Shown in pieces: positions 38,171 through 49,388 of a stretch of 64,000 nt of DNA; position 1 is the stretch's first letter, and every line of letters starts with the position of its first letter. The notes below the pieces were generated by a model. It was given only the letters and a program-made list of their open reading frames with translations. It had not been told where the DNA came from and did no database searches. This stretch comes from Ianthella basta (lineage: Eukaryota > Porifera > Demospongiae > Verongiida > Ianthellidae): positions 5,507,444 to 5,571,443 of the forward strand of contig OZ025885.1 of NCBI GenBank assembly GCA_964019415.1. Reading direction: 5' to 3'. The translations under genes were made by a program, and so were the position numbers.

Positions 38171-38577
38171 CTGGCTGCCTTCACATAAAGCCAATTATGT
38201 AACTCAACTATTTGCATTTGCATAGCATACACTCTTCCCAAGCATGCTCTGTAGCCATCAGTGGTATGTGTCTAGTCAAGAGGATGCATGCACAATTACG
38301 TGTGTATAAATACGTATACATGACCAAAATACTGGCAATTATTTGAAAGGTCAAAACGTGTACATGCAATCAAGAGAATCTCAGTAAGCTCAAAATCTTA
38401 CAGGGAATTCTATTACAAATTGAACACAGTCATGCAGAATATAATAATGCGCCTAGTTGCATGTCCAAAAATGGAGTTTTGCACGCCATACATTAGATGG
38501 AGGCATAATTAACAATCTAGTGAGTACATCATCTTAATCATGTGTGAAGTGTGGTCCAGAAACGCCTGCTGCTGATT

Positions 38578-39255
38578 CTACCAGCCAAATTCTTTTCTAT
38601 GCAAGTTGCACTCTACCTTGTAATCGTCTTCAATGCACTGCTTCTTTCTATACTGCTCCTTAACACAAACTACTCCTATTTTGCGGTGCCGCAGATATTT
38701 CCTATTCTCGCAATTAATTGTAAGGTTCTGATATCTATTAACCATGTTTGTGGTATAAGCAACAACAAACTGGCCTACAGGGTAGATTTTATACCCAGCA
38801 TGATTTATAGCTCTAGTACAGTCAGTACATGGAGTTCCTCTGGTGTACAAAAGAACGGCTGGAGGATATCTTGAGTATTCTCTGTAATAGCCATTTAGCA
38901 TTTCTGGCAGGAGACGAAGAAGTTGTGTCTCTGTATGTTTATCTCCTCTTTCACTGGTCCTGGCCGCAGCGTAATTGAAGCCTACAATTGTATCTCTTGT
39001 AATGTTCTGCTTATTATAAGTAGTATATCCATTGCCATGCGAATTCAGAGTCCCTGGAGTTGGTATGAGCTGTATTTTCCCTGCGCCTGGAAGCAGCATT
39101 AGGACACCATATTGAGTATGGCCTTCTCTTCGAAAGGTCCAAAATGGCATTGCATGGTGCACCACAATACTTTGAATATCTTTGATTGTGTACCATCCTT
39201 CAGTGCTGACAGCAGTAAGAACAGCCAACAGTAGCACCGGCAACCACTTGCTCAT
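38578..39255 (-). CDS. Secreted deaminase-like protein (copy L)
   Basis: Complete 225-residue protein from the ATG at 39255, which follows GTGCAG|GAGAGAATG; 13 upstream in-frame codons are probably not translated. Signal peptide 1-20 (MSKWLPVLLLAVLTAVSTEG). Landmarks: YGVLMLLPGAGK, LIPTPGTLNSHGNGY, NYAAART, H107-T-E109, LLYTRGTPCTDCT with C143 and C146, STNMV-equivalent TTNMVNRY, NCENRKYLR and QCIEDDYKVEC. Zinc site complete. Its degraded relatives are at 22335-22419 and 35542-35925. Confidence 0.87.
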   Translation of the reverse strand: MSKWLPVLLLAVLTAVSTEGWYTIKDIQSIVVHHAMPFWTFRREGHTQYGVLMLLPGAGKIQLIPTPGTLNSHGNGYTTYNKQNITRDTIVGFNYAAARTSERGDKHTETQLLRLLPEMLNGYYREYSRYPPAVLLYTRGTPCTDCTRAINHAGYKIYPVGQFVVAYTTNMVNRYQNLTINCENRKYLRHRKIGVVCVKEQYRKKQCIEDDYKVECNLHRKEFGW

Positions 39256-39871
39256 TCTCTCCTGCACGTAGCTAGATGTTAAATGGATGGGCAAGACGGT
39301 AGGAACATCTATACCTACTTCATTATCCCTCCTACCCTTTTTAGTATCATTTCAATATTTTGATACCAACTTACTGAATTGTCGTAGCTCAGACGAAAGT
39401 GCGACTCTAGGCGTGCCTGGTATCGATCGAAATCTCAATCCCGTAGAATTCGGCTGCAGAGTAAGACCCTGCCTATTAAGCATCTCCGTGGACCTGCCAA
39501 CGTATAACTTCGGATACTTTCCTTAATTTGTTAACAAAAAGTTAACAAAAAGGCCGACAGCTGAAAATGCCCTTGTATGCAGAAATGATACAAGTCTTTT
39601 AGGGAGATGACTCTGCTTCTAATGCCGTTAGTGAGCTTGAATATGACGTGCTTGAGAGTTGTACTAGTTTTAATTGTTAGTAAGCCTTGTATCTGCAAAT
39701 CTCGGCTGTATATGGTTTGCAAACTTTTCAGAAGCGTAACTCACCATTGACCGTTGAGTTTGCATTGTGTTTAGTATTATTAGAAAGAGGAACGCCAGAT
39801 CTATCCATCGCTTTAAATGAAATACCTCCACACTAGTATACAAGACCTACGAAAATTCAGAAATTTACCTT
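39256..39871. other. Upstream region of copy L, no other gene supported
   Basis: Carries the acceptor and presumed noncoding exon of copy L. Short frames on both strands have no recognisable domains. Confidence 0.35.
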
Positions 39872-40807
39872 CCACCGTATAGCGCAAAGGTTTCGCGGAA
39901 GAAAATTTTCGCGAATTTCGTAGATAGATCACGATTCGCGCGAAAATACCCCCCCGAATATTTTGTATCAACCCTATACTTATACATTAATTGGTGAACT
40001 TAGATGATGGCATAGCTACTTGCCTGTAACTATACACCGCAGCAAATCTAGCCTAGCTGTGCATGTTAAGAAGGCACAGTGCCTCGTGCCCCTGATCTCA
40101 TCGCCGAGTGATTACTGCTACAGGTGCCACTCTCAAGTTTTCAACTGTTACGGATGAGGCTGTGATCGATGTCTCTGTAGTGACGGTACGGCTACTTCAT
40201 GCGCCCTGGTTAAGTGCTACCGAAGCCAAACAGTTCGCTTTAATCAGTAGTAACAGGCGTACACCATTGTAGCTGCCAATGAAGCGGTGAAGAAGGTCAT
40301 CAGCACCGATGCGGGCAAAGAAGATAGCTATTGCTTGCAGTTGACGACGCGGAGCGTACAAAGACTTTACGGTGGGGTATAATTTTCGGACCGGCCGGGC
40401 CAGGCCAATACATTAGATAAGGGCTGTGTGGTGGATCAGAAAGCTGCTACTCACACTTTCGCCCTTTGTATCGACTTGTCTGCTCCAGCTTGGCTTTCTC
40501 TGTTCTTCGTACGACTCTCCAGATGGAAAGAAAAAGCTCGTGTAGTGGGAAAAGGGAAGCAGAGCAAGGTATAACAGCACCTGTGTTTTGGGAAGTGAGC
40601 TGGATAAGTGTGTTAGTCAATTCGAGATCATACGTAAGATCCAAACGCGCTTCATTGTGATCGTTGCGGTACACTGCCATTCTATAGGGGGCGTAGCTTA
40701 CCTACATCTCACAAAATGCGAAAATGTTTCCGCGAAAATTACAGTTTGAACCAAAATTTGAAGATTCGCAAAAATATTCCCCGCGAATATTTTGCGCTAT
40801 ATGGTAG
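39872..40807. mobile_element. Non-autonomous element with terminal inverted repeats
   Basis: The left end reads CCACCGTATAGCGCAAA and the right end, reversed, CTACCATATAGCGCAAA. Similarity extends inward through TTCGCG and GCGAAT words for about 45 bp. The interior is GC-rich and CpG-rich compared with the flanks and encodes no recognised transposase. The sequence beyond the right end (ctagagtcagccaccaa) matches the upstream flank of the 35542-35925 relic, consistent with insertion into a deaminase upstream region. Confidence 0.6.
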
Positions 40808-41171
40808 CTAGCTAGAGTCAGCCACCAATACTTCAAAACCATTATTTTAATAATATATATACATAGAGTGACTCTGCACTCACACGTACATGTACAATGT
40901 CATTGCTCATTTCACTACACAATTCAGTGCTCATGTATAGCTAGCTACTGTTGTTATTATTATTTATTTATTATTATTATTATGAGTGTACGTAAGTGCT
41001 TTACATTGTAATAAAATACAATAATAGATTAACCACAATAATAATATCACATATACAGATTCTGACACACAGTGCTTAAACACTAAATAGTGCTAAAAGT
41101 ACAGTACACCCTAAATAAGCATGCATGCAAAATGCTAAAACAGAATCGTCAGAGATCAAAACTGATGTCAA

Positions 41172-41204
<33 letters not shown>

Positions 41205-41217
41205 AAAATAGTTTTTA

Positions 41218-41544
41218 AAAGAGCCGTCGTCTCACCAGTACTTGCTCCAGCGACTTTCAGTGGCCATCCAGCAGGGCAACTCAGCAGCCATCCAAGGAAC
41301 CGCCCTGGGAAGCCCAACCATGGACTTCCCTTGCATGTGACAGTTTAGCTGCTATGGTGATTTCTGCATGCTTATTTATCTAGCCTCTCTTATGTAATGT
41401 TAGAATGTGCATATATTTTGAATATTATTAATAATATTTAATTGAATTGATTTGATTATATTTGATTTATTTGTTCAGTAAGTTTGTTCAATTAATGTAA
41501 TGTGTATCTGTGTCTTTGTCTTATAATAATAACTATCATTATTA

Positions 41545-41579
<35 letters not shown>

Positions 41580-41580
41580 G
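41218..41580 (+). mobile_element. 3' end of an RLE-type non-LTR element (fragment c)
   Basis: Encodes EPSSHQYLLQRLSVAIQQGN and then ends PTMDFPCM-stop at 41341, equivalent to the extreme C-terminus of the 45895-48855 protein. The 3' UTR (to about 41544) resembles those of fragments a and b and ends in an (ATT)n tail. Confidence 0.75.
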
Positions 41581-42640
41581 TACAATACAGTGGTGATAAA
41601 ACATAATGTGTAAAGGGTCACTTTATTATAATAGTAATAATAAATGATAATAATGATAATTATGATTATAAGACAAAAAGACACAGATACGCATTACATT
41701 AATTGGACAATCATACTGATGAATTAAATCAAATAAAATCAATCAAATCAATTCAATTAAATCAATCAATCAATCAATAGACTGGAGTCCTGGCAGCTCC
41801 AACGTGCTCTGCACAGAGGCAGAGTTCCCCATCTGGATAGCCACGGATAGTCGCTGGAGCAGGTACGTAAAAGACTGAGGCTCCCCTGTGGTTGTCTTCA
41901 GCCTGCGGCCTAGGTTTCGGAGGAAACTCAATGAATCTGGACCAATTGTGCCGCAGGTTTCCACTGCAATGGGCTGGAATACATAGGACCTGTCAAGGTG
42001 GGCGTACTTGCTCTGCTTGTTCTTCTCTGCTGTGGCTGCAGCCCCTCCCGCTTCCCTGGATGATCCCCGAATGCGGGAGTCACAAAAGGAGTCCACGCAT
42101 GTTGCGTCCCACACGAGGAATTTTCCCTCCGTCCATGGAATGAGGGTAACACCATCTGGGCGCTTCCCATCAGCTCTGTAAAGGCCAGATGGTTCAAGTC
42201 TGCTGGGGATGTTGGCTGAAGCTAACGAGTGGTAGATGGTGTTATTCAGCATCTGATGACGGGGGATTCTGCCTTGGCTCATCCTGCAGCTCAGACCATG
42301 AAGGCCGAGCTTGTCGACAGGTCCTCCACAGAAGCTGCAGGAGTGGGGTAGGCATATGGAGGCGCCCACTCTGAGACCAATGGCAATACGGATAGCCTCG
42401 TTGGGCATGCGAAGACCCAGTGAGGAGATAGGTGGTGCGTTCAACCATGCTCCAGACTCGAATGACCCGGCACCAAGCAGCCGTGATCTTGAGATCTCAT
42501 TGGTGCAGTGCTCCCGAAGGGTGTCAAATGTGTGCTGGACTACGGGCCAGTCCCAGGATTTCTGGCGATTTACGGCAGAAGGGACCGGTGTGTCTTCAGG
42601 CAGTGCCTGTTTCCATTTAGACAGAGCCAGGTCCCCCCAG
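41581..42640 (-). mobile_element. 5'-truncated RLE-type non-LTR element (fragment a)
   Basis: The open frame from about 42640 to 41770 encodes the C-terminal part: KWKQALPEDTPVPSAV, SGAWLNAPPISSLGLRM, CSFCGGPVDKLGLHGLSC zinc knuckle, GKRPDGVTLIPW and LVWDATC nuclease motifs, and LLQRLSVAIQ. The reverse transcriptase part is missing. The 3' UTR and (AAT)n tail face fragment c tail to tail. Confidence 0.8.
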
Positions 42641-42939
42641 GTCCCAGGTTATCATTATTATAATTTATTATTATTCTTTTAACAGTTTTTAAAAGAAATA
42701 TTATTATTATTATAATATATATTATATTATAATAATTATATACAATATTATAATAATATTATTTGATGATGATGATTGCTGATGATGACTAGGCTGCATG
42801 TTCATATTATTTTATTATTATTATTCTTATTATTATAATACCACAGATTCTGACACACAATACTTAAACACTAAATAATGTTAAAAGTACATTACACCCT
42901 AAATGAGCATGCATGCAAAATGCTAATTATTATTATTAT

Positions 42940-42942
42940 TAT

Positions 42943-42982
<40 letters not shown>
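42940..42982. repeat. Poly-T and (ATT)n tract
   Basis: An (ATT)n run is followed by about 38 consecutive T and then further ATT units up to 43028. Confidence 0.95.
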
Positions 42983-42984
<2 letters not shown>

Positions 42985-42995
42985 TCTTATGATTA

Positions 42996-42999
<4 letters not shown>

Positions 43000-43028
<29 letters not shown>

Positions 43029-44039
43029 CAGTAGTGATAAAACATAATATGGGAAGGGTCACTTTATTATAATAGTAATAATAAATGATAATAATGATAA
43101 TTATTATTATAAGACAAAGGGACACAGATACGCATTACAATAATTGAACAATCATACTGATAAATTAAATTAAATTAAATCAATCAAATCAATTCAATTA
43201 AATCAATCAATCAATCAATAGACTGGAGTCCTGGCAGCTCCAAAGTGCTCTGCACAGAGGCAGAGTTCCCCATCTGGATAGCCACAGATAGTCGCTGGAG
43301 CAGGTAGGCGAAAGACTGAGGCTCCCCTGTGGTTGCCTTCAGCCTGCGGCCTAGGTTTCGGAGGAAACTCAATGAATCTGGACCTATTGTGCCGCAGGTT
43401 TCCACTGCAATAGGCTGGAATACATAGGACCTGTCAAGGTGGGCGTACTTGCTCTGCTTGTTCTTCTCTGCTGCAGCTGCAGCCCCTCCCGCTTCCCTGG
43501 ACGACCCCCGAATGCGGGAGTCACAAAAGGAGTCCACGCATGTTGCGTCCCACACGAGGAACTTTCCCTCCGTCCATGGGATGAGGGTAACACCATCTGG
43601 GCGCTTCCCATCAGCTCTGTGAAGGCCAGATGGTTCAAGTCTGCTGGGGATGTTGGCTGAAGCTAACGAGTGGTAGATGGTGTTATTCAGCATCTGATGG
43701 CGAGGGATTCTGCCTTGGCTCATCCTGCAGCTCAGACCATGAAGGCCGAGCTTGTCGACAGGTCCTCCGCAGAAGCTGCAGGAGTGGGGTAGGCATATGG
43801 AGGCGCCCACTCTGAGACCAATGGCAATACGGATAGCCTCGTTGGGCATGCGAAGACCCAGTGAGGAGATAGGTGGTGCGTTCAACCATGCCCCAGACTC
43901 GAATGAGCCGGCACCAAGCAGCCGTGATGTTGAGATCTCATTGGTGCAGTGCTCCAGAAGGGTGTCGAATGTGTGCTGGACTACAGGCCCGTCCCAGGAT
44001 TTCTGGCGATTTACGGCAGAAGGGACCGGTGTGTCTTCA

Positions 44040-44040
<1 letters not shown>
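43000..44040 (-). mobile_element. 5'-truncated RLE-type non-LTR element (fragment b)
   Basis: Nearly identical to fragment a, with an open frame from 44040 to 43211 and the same zinc knuckle and RPDG/DAT nuclease motifs. It is cut at EDTPVPSAV by an (ATT)n tract at 44041-44098. The preceding flank (42842-42930) also repeats 41053-41140, so a and b may be copies made by segmental duplication rather than by two insertions. Confidence 0.8.

Positions 44041-44098
<58 letters not shown>
44041..44098. repeat. (ATT)n microsatellite
   Basis: Pure ATT run joining the truncated 5' end of fragment b to the 3' flank of a deaminase relic. The same flank follows an ATT run at 49010-49101. Confidence 0.95.
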
Positions 44099-44099
<1 letters not shown>

Positions 44100-44386
44100 C
44101 ACCTGTTCATGTTGATGGTGGTACAGTTCAGAAGCTATGTCTGTTCTACTTACCACAGTCATTTGTGAATTCCACACACGATGCTTTAAAGTTAACACAC
44201 TCAGTTGTTCTATAATGGAACATTTTACTTCACACAGTATGCATACATTGGATCCTACTACTTAAAATAATGAAGACCTTATTGTATATGTTCTAGTGAG
44301 ACACAAACTTTAATCAATTGATGATGCACATCTAATGCTGAGTTCCTTGAAAAATTAAGGTGAGGTACGACAATGCACTGTTAGAA

Positions 44387-44712
44387 TCAGCCATCATTTG
44401 TAGTACATTGATTCCTTTTGATATAACCATTTCGATAATGTTTCTGCACGCAGATCACTTGCACATAAGCACGCAAAAAGTTTCTGTTTTTAGTTTTTAC
44501 AGTTAAGTATGGGGTCATATAGTCATTTACCATTTCTGTTGAATAAGTGACAACAATATGGTGCCATGAATATGCATTGCTGGTAAAAGCAATGCCATCA
44601 GTACATCCAGTACAAGGGGTTCCCCTGGTGTAGAGGAGGATGGCAGCTGGCGGTTGCCCAAATGCCTTAAAGTATGTTGCCATTAGAGGGGTCAGTTGAC
44701 CTAGAAGGAGTC
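44387..44712 (-). pseudogene. Deaminase relic, N-terminal half deleted
   Basis: Matches the 3' half of the gene at 49389-50054, including LLYTRGTPCTGCT, but frameshifts and stops occur near the end (INCKNRN has become LTVKTKNRN). At 44712 the sequence jumps to what corresponds to 50876 near the paralogue, so about 1.15 kb with the signal peptide and the HTE motif has been lost. The shared block extends from 44099 to about 44935. Confidence 0.8.
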
Positions 44713-44935
44713 TAGTTACTGTGCATTTGCATGGGGACTTTCAGTCGGAAAATCTCCTATTGTTCTTACCAGAACACTTCCAACTTATGACAACAATGCT
44801 TCAATTCACTATTCAATCCAACATGGTAGCACGGTTGAGTGTATTGAAGTCAATCCTAAATGAAAGTAGTTGTTCTGCGCTTTCAATGGAGAGTGAAATC
44901 AGAAGAGGGTGCTACAATGCTCAAGCTGTACAGGT

Positions 44936-45700
44936 ATACGTATCCATCACACACACATACACACGCGCACACACACATATATACATATGTGCTCATACAC
45001 ATTCATTCACTCACTCACAAGCACAAACACACACTCACAATATTCATAATATTATGAACACTCATACACACTCGGTTGCTCACACACATGCATGCACACA
45101 CACTCCCTCACATAAACAGACACACAGAACACACACAAAATATTATTGGCTGCTAGCTATAGTACTGTACATGGTTGCAATTGTTGCAAGTTTGCATGCG
45201 TGGTCCTGGCACTGTGAAAAATGTTCAAAACAAGTGTGCAACACAGGAGGGTATCAGCCAACAGAACTGAGTATTTTGTACTAGTAGCATGACAGAGTCT
45301 ACACTCTACCATGCAGTATGACAGCTATACATGAACACCACGTGCTCCTGCCTTGATGAGTTCATGTAGGCATGCATAGTTGCCATTGGGTGCATGAGTC
45401 TAGTGTTAACGTATATAGCCAACAGAATACAGCATGGGAGCTGAGTACATGTTCACGTCCTTGTCTCATGTCTCTGACCAAAGATCCAATCAATATTACC
45501 TGAGCCATTAATCCATAGCAATATGACTGTAGGCCACATTGTGTACAGTGGATAGGAATTACCTCAAATGTAGGTGTGTAGTGCTCTTTACAGTTTGCAT
45601 TGCTGTGCATTGCAGTCAGAATCTTCCAATAGTTATTCATCACCTGAATGCTCATTGTGTGCACAACACAAAGAAATTGATCATTCCATTCACTATTATT
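44936..45700. other. Intergenic with short (CA)n stretches, no gene seen
   Basis: 44940-45140 is rich in interrupted CACACA words. 45555-45700 matches 54480-54630, the far upstream flank of the intact adenylate kinase gene. No coding region is recognised. Confidence 0.5.
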
Positions 45701-45716
45701 ATTATTATACACATTT

Positions 45717-48700
45717 TTTTATTTTTTTTTTATTTTTTTATTTTTTTATTTATTGAATCATTTACAGATGTCCACGATGTCCATGGACATCGATGGTACG
45801 TGTGGAAAAATGGCGGACTGATCGAAGTTATCGGGCAAGTTTGAGCGTCTCTCCCCCCAGCGATTGTGGAGCCTAAAGTGATTGTCAACACATTTTGACG
45901 ATGTCCATTGATGATGGTAGATTGGAGCTGGGGAGCAGAGTAGGTCAGCAACAAGAGGAAACCAACACCCTGATGGACCCCTCCCGCGCTCCTTGCGCCG
46001 TGTGCAAACGATTAATGCCTGTAACGAGAACCGGATTGATTCGTGTCCATGGCCCTTTGGACAATCGATGCGACGGTTCTCGGGTACCCCCTGGAAGTCT
46101 GCCGAGTGACAGTGACTGCGGAAACAGCCAAATCCTGCCCCCTCTAGTTTCAGACGCCCCCCCGTCTCCCCAAGGCGCGCTCTCTCCTCCCAAACTAGCG
46201 GCGCGGACGATCAAGAAGATACCACGTGCTGCGCGAGAACTGGCAGCGAAGAAATTGGCTGGGATTCTGGGACAGGTAGTTGCTAGCAACGACCTGGCCT
46301 CATGGGACCGACTCCTGCACTTTGGCAGTCGCTGCCTCCGTGTCCTTCCCAGAGGTGGTAGCAATTACAACACAGTCAAGGCATTCAAGAAGCAGATAGA
46401 AGATGAACTCGACCCTGCCCCACCCCATCCAGGTAGACAACAAGGTAGGAAAGCACAGAAGTGCAGTGCAGTGGAATCGCTGGCTGCTCGGGTGACTGCC
46501 AAGCTTGAGGAAGGAGACTTCGCCGGTGCCATCAGGCTGGTATGTTCTGAGGACACCATAGCAGACAGAAGCGAGGCAACCCTCAATGCTTTGCGAGGGA
46601 AACACCCAGCCCCTCATCCAGATACCCAGATCTGCCCGGCACCCCTGGAGACAAGTTGTACCCTTTCCGTGTCTGAGGAAGAAGTGTCCCAAGCGGTTCG
46701 CTCTTTCCCCAATGGATCAGCCGGTGGGCCTGATGGTCTGAGACCCCAACACCTGAGGGACCTGACTGGACTGTCAGCGGGGGTGGGAGGGCCACTTTTG
46801 CTCAGAGCTCTTACACGTTTCACCAACCTAATTTTAGCAGGCAAGACCCCTGAGACAGTCCGTCCACTCTTCTTTGGTGCAAATTTGGTAGCCCTGGAGA
46901 AGAAGGGGGGCGGAGTCAGACCCATTGCCGTGGGCTGTACACTTCGTCGTCTGGCTGCTAAAGCTGCTGCAGCGCGTGTCAAGAGCCCAATGAGGTCACT
47001 CCTTGCCCCGCGTCAGTTGGGATATGGGACCCCTCGGGGGGCAGAAGTCGCAGTGCATGCTGCTCGCACCTACCTTGACAACCTCCCTCTGGATCATGTA
47101 CTTCTCAAGTTGGACTTCTCAAATGCCTTTAACAGTGTCCGCCGAGACAAGATGTTAATCCAGGTCAGTGAATTGGCTCCAGAGCTTCTTCCTTTTGTGC
47201 ACTCTGCATACTCTGCACCATCCACCCTCCTTTGGGGGGAAACCCCCTTACAGTCTTCTGAAGGAGTGCAGCAAGGGGACCCACTAGGCCCACTTTTGTT
47301 CTGTCTTGCTATCCATCCACTAATAGAAAAGCTCACTTCTGAGTTCGTTGTTTTCTATCTGGATGATGGCTCACTTGGTGGCAGAGTTGGGGAGGTCCTT
47401 CGGGATCTCCAGACAGTGGAGGGTGCAGCGGAGGAGCTGGGGCTCCAGTTGAACAGAGGAAAGTCAGAGGTCATTGGACACAACTCTGCCTCCCTGGAAC
47501 CCTTACTGGCTGCAGCCCCAGAGCTGAAAGTAACCAGCCCAGAGCAAGCTACCCTCCTCGGCTCTGCTGTGGGGAATGTGGAGTCTGTATCCAGAACCAT
47601 ACAGGAGAAGACTGAGATGCTTGGGGTCATGGGGAACAGACTGCAGTACCTCCATGCCCATGATGCCATCCTCCTCCTTCGCCACGCCTTAGCTATTCCT
47701 AAGCTGCTTTACACCCTTCGCACTTCTCCTTGTTTTGCCTCTCCGGAGCTTGTGGCCTATGACAACATGCTAAGGGCCATCACTAGCAGTGTCACCAACA
47801 CCCACTTTGGAGAACAGGATTCATCCTGGACACAGGCCTCCCTTCCGGTGAAGCATGGCGGCCTGGGCATCCGGAGCGCAGTGCAGCTTGCACCTTCCGC
47901 CTTCTTGGCTTCTGCAGCTGCCTCCTCTAATCTTGTTTGCCAAATCCTTCCAGACCGCCTGGCAGGCACCCTGGACACTGCTAGGGAGGAGGCCCTGGCT
48001 GCCTGGAGACAGGGTTCAGACGTCACCCCTCCATCAGAACCTGCTTCCCATCATCAAAGGAACTGGGACCTCCCCAAAGTTCTAGAGACCTCTGCGTCTC
48101 TACTGGAGGCTGCACCCGACATCCAATCCCGAGCACGACTGTTAGCAGCTGCTAACAAAGAGTCCGGAGCATGGCTGAACACCCTTCCAGTCTCATCACT
48201 GGGACTGAGGATGGATGATGACACTGTCCGGGTGGCAGTGGGTCTCCGCCTTGGGATTCCCTTGTGCCGGCCGCATCAATGCAGCCTGTGTGGGGCTGAA
48301 GTTGACAACCTAGCCACCCACGGCCTCAGCTGCAGACGAAGTGAGGGACGCCACCCTCGACACGCAGCCCTGAATGAAATCATCCATCGTTCACTGTCCT
48401 CAGCACACATCCCCTCTCGTCTTGAACCTTCTGGAGTCTATCGCACAGATGGGAAACGACCTGATGGCATTTCAATGGTGCCGTGGAGGCATGGGAGGGT
48501 CTTGGTCTGGGATGCAACATGCCCAGATACCTTTGCCCCCTCCCATGTCTCAAGTGCTGCAACATCCTCTGGTGCAGTAGCAAAGCAGGCAGAACAGGCG
48601 AAGAAGGCCAAGTATGCCCACCTAGATGCGAACCACTACTTCGTCCCGTTGGTGGTCGAGACATCGGGAGTCCTAGGCCCGGAGGCTCTCCTATTTCTGC

Positions 48701-48993
48701 GGGACCTGGGACATCGGCTCAAGGAGGCAACAGGAGAACCAAGATCCCACCAGTTTCTGCTGCAGCGATTGTCAGTGGCAGTGCAGCGGGGAAATGCCGC
48801 GGCGGTGCAGGGAACCCTGAAGGGATCCATGGACTCTGGGTGGGATGGGTATTGACTCTCCTTCTTTGTTTATTTGTTTGTTTGTTTGTCTGTACGCTGT
48901 TATTAATTTACTTTAGTTTTCTGTGATTGTATTATCACTAATTTTATACTGTTAACTACACAATTGAATGCATTACAAATGTATTGTAAATGA
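45717..48993 (+). mobile_element. Apparently full-length RLE-type non-LTR retrotransposon
   Basis: A 15-bp direct repeat, ATTATTATACACATT, flanks the element at 45701-45715 and 48994-49008 and may be its target-site duplication, although the target is simple sequence. Between them lie a T-rich leader, one long reading frame (45895-48855) and a 3' UTR of about 140 bp with a GTTT-repeat stretch. No LTRs and no poly-A tail are seen. Confidence 0.75.
45895..48855 (+). CDS. Non-LTR retrotransposon polyprotein: zinc finger, reverse transcriptase, restriction-like endonuclease
   Basis: The 986-residue frame is uninterrupted. Near the N-terminus a zinc-finger-like pattern uses C34, C37, H52 and C59. 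The reverse transcriptase core follows: LDFSNAFNS (about 405-413), GVQQGDPLGPLLF (about 455-467), and the catalytic box FYLDDGSL (about 486-493), with YLDD rather than the common YADD. A zinc knuckle CSLCGAEVDNLATHGLSC lies near 796-813, then GKRPDGIS (about 853) and LVWDATC (about 869), the spacing expected for a PD-(D/E)xK nuclease as in R2-type elements. No apurinic-type endonuclease is present. The protein would nick its target and copy its RNA there. The codon and GC content is far higher than in the surroundings. Confidence 0.87.
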   Translation: MTMSIDDGRLELGSRVGQQQEETNTLMDPSRAPCAVCKRLMPVTRTGLIRVHGPLDNRCDGSRVPPGSLPSDSDCGNSQILPPLVSDAPPSPQGALSPPKLAARTIKKIPRAARELAAKKLAGILGQVVASNDLASWDRLLHFGSRCLRVLPRGGSNYNTVKAFKKQIEDELDPAPPHPGRQQGRKAQKCSAVESLAARVTAKLEEGDFAGAIRLVCSEDTIADRSEATLNALRGKHPAPHPDTQICPAPLETSCTLSVSEEEVSQAVRSFPNGSAGGPDGLRPQHLRDLTGLSAGVGGPLLLRALTRFTNLILAGKTPETVRPLFFGANLVALEKKGGGVRPIAVGCTLRRLAAKAAAARVKSPMRSLLAPRQLGYGTPRGAEVAVHAARTYLDNLPLDHVLLKLDFSNAFNSVRRDKMLIQVSELAPELLPFVHSAYSAPSTLLWGETPLQSSEGVQQGDPLGPLLFCLAIHPLIEKLTSEFVVFYLDDGSLGGRVGEVLRDLQTVEGAAEELGLQLNRGKSEVIGHNSASLEPLLAAAPELKVTSPEQATLLGSAVGNVESVSRTIQEKTEMLGVMGNRLQYLHAHDAILLLRHALAIPKLLYTLRTSPCFASPELVAYDNMLRAITSSVTNTHFGEQDSSWTQASLPVKHGGLGIRSAVQLAPSAFLASAAASSNLVCQILPDRLAGTLDTAREEALAAWRQGSDVTPPSEPASHHQRNWDLPKVLETSASLLEAAPDIQSRARLLAAANKESGAWLNTLPVSSLGLRMDDDTVRVAVGLRLGIPLCRPHQCSLCGAEVDNLATHGLSCRRSEGRHPRHAALNEIIHRSLSSAHIPSRLEPSGVYRTDGKRPDGISMVPWRHGRVLVWDATCPDTFAPSHVSSAATSSGAVAKQAEQAKKAKYAHLDANHYFVPLVVETSGVLGPEALLFLRDLGHRLKEATGEPRSHQFLLQRLSVAVQRGNAAAVQGTLKGSMDSGWDGY

Positions 48994-49004
48994 ATTATTA
49001 TACA

Positions 49005-49009
<5 letters not shown>

Positions 49010-49101
<92 letters not shown>
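49010..49101. repeat. (ATT)n microsatellite
   Basis: About 90 bp of pure ATT between the retrotransposon and the deaminase 3' flank. It is possibly the target tract or a tail of a lost element. Confidence 0.95.
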
Positions 49102-49388
49102 CACCTGTTCATGTTGATGGTGGTACAGTTCAGAAGCTATGTCTGTTCTACTTACCACAGTCATTTGTGAATTCCACACACGATGCTTTAAAGTTAACAC
49201 ACTCAGTTGTTCTATAATGGAACATTTTACTTCACACAGTATGCATACATTGGATCCTACTACTTAAAATAATGAAGACCTTATTGTATATGTTCTAGTG
49301 AGACACAAACTTTAATCAATTGATGATGCACATCTAATGCTGAGTTCCTTGAAAAATTAAGGTGAGGTATGACAATGCACTGTTAGAA

